DNA from: a bacterium
GTDB taxonomy: Bacteria > Omnitrophota > Gorgyraeia > Gygaellales > UBA12090
Assembly (NCBI GenBank): GCA_004299495.1
Contig: SCPY01000258.1
Coordinates: forward strand, 1-20,959
DNA: 20,959 nucleotides
Direction: 5' to 3'
Within the stretch, counting starts at the first letter, position 1; every line of letters starts with the position of its first letter. The notes beneath the pieces were generated by a model. That model had not been told where the DNA came from. It saw only the letters and a list, made by a program, of their open reading frames with translations, and searched no databases. Below, piece by piece: positions 20,618 to 20,959 of the stretch. A program made the position numbers and the translations under genes.

Positions 20618-20959
20618 GTGAATAACAAGGTAAATAACAAGGTAAATCTTAAGCGCGACCTGAAAAAAATCATCAGTTTGGGCAGGCAAAAGGGTTTCTT
20701 GACCTACGACGAGTTAAATGACCTGCTTCCCGAAGAAATCTCATCCTCGGAAGAGATAGACAAGATTTTTGACCTCTTGGGAAGCGAAGACATTCGCATC
20801 GTAGAATCCATCCAGCACAAGGAAATACAAAAAGAAGAGCCGCAGGAAGAGCCGGCGGGTGACTCGCTGGTAAGCGAGAGGCTGATCCTGGAGAGCAGGT
20901 TTCTGCCTTTGGATGACCCGGTAAAAATGTACCTAAAGCAGATGGGCTCCATTTCGCTC
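20618..20959 (+). CDS. rpoD: Primary sigma factor RpoD, N-terminal part (right edge)
   Basis: 114 residues are visible, open to the edge of the window. Residues 11-62 match sigma70 region 1.1 (KKIISLGRQKGFLTYDELNDLLPEE and the following EEIDKIFDLLG), an acidic linker follows, and DDPVKMYLKQMGSISL at 99-114 is the start of region 1.2. The ATG at 20616 runs straight into TGA, so the GTG at 20618 is the start, with AGGTGG at 20609-20614 just before. The gene follows dnaG by 32 bases, the usual dnaG-rpoD arrangement, and shares its promoter. Confidence 0.93.
   Translation, partial: MNNKVNNKVNLKRDLKKIISLGRQKGFLTYDELNDLLPEEISSSEEIDKIFDLLGSEDIRIVESIQHKEIQKEEPQEEPAGDSLVSERLILESRFLPLDDPVKMYLKQMGSISL
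20621..20644 (+). repeat. 12-bp tandem duplication at the rpoD start
   Basis: AATAACAAGGTA occurs twice in tandem, followed by AAT, giving NNKVNNKVN right after the GTG start. Twelve bases keep the frame, so copy number can vary without harm. Confidence 0.7.

Overview
The window looks like chromosomal DNA of a Gram-negative-type (diderm) bacterium. It encodes an ExbB/ExbD proton channel, an outer-membrane secretin and a full inner-membrane assembly platform for type IV pili or type II secretion. Gene content and style (several tandem prepilin-type proteins, a PilM-PilN fusion, a MEMO1-AMMECR1 fusion, dispersed heptanucleotide repeats) suggest an uncultivated lineage such as Omnitrophota. That placement is inference and was not tested. 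All supported genes lie on the + strand. No phage, transposase or CRISPR array was seen.

Layout. (1) 2-2584: a TPR protein cut by the left edge, then exbB and exbD, tightly packed. (2) 2642-3345: a clear sigma70-type promoter, a 66-residue winged-helix (DUF2582-like) protein, and a PilX/GspK-like minor pilin whose Shine-Dalgarno lies in the last codons of the preceding gene. (3) 3346-3681: an AT-rich 336-bp gap with direct repeats and a 9-bp inverted repeat that overlaps a TTGACA box. (4) 3682-13427: one long co-directional run. A 59-residue excisionase-type HTH protein is followed by pilM (fused to a PilN-like half), pilO, a PilP-like gene, the secretin, pilB, pilC, three tandem major-pilin-like genes, and PilV/GspI-like and PilW/GspJ-like minor pilins. 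(5) 13446-13572: a promoter and tRNA-Ala(CGC). (6) 13603-17137: a MEMO1-AMMECR1 (AmmeMemoRadiSam B-A) fusion with a signal peptide, rsmE and mtaB. (7) 17155-20959: a near-consensus promoter, cvpA, a NIF3-family gene, dnaG and the 5' part of rpoD, the last two forming a macromolecular-synthesis arrangement.

Working together. Region 4 encodes almost a whole type IV pilus or pseudopilus machine: actin-like/PilN, PilO and PilP alignment complex, secretin, assembly ATPase, platform protein and pilins. The prepilin peptidase and any PilT retraction ATPase are not in the window, so type IV pilus versus type II secretion cannot be decided. The gene order M(N)-O-P-Q favours the pilus naming. The HTH gene that opens this run, together with the inverted repeat upstream, suggests local control.

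Most notable unlisted structures: an 18-bp perfect hairpin with a GCAA loop between the second and third pilin genes; TATCCGC heptamer arrays that encode the same IRYPLSA peptide in two unrelated export signals; a facing GCGTATA array; and a short insertion in the DnaG core. I did not find a convincing wholly new multi-gene system. The best candidates for novelty are the repeat-derived signal sequences, the exported MEMO1-AMMECR1 fusion and the pilin-operon hairpin.
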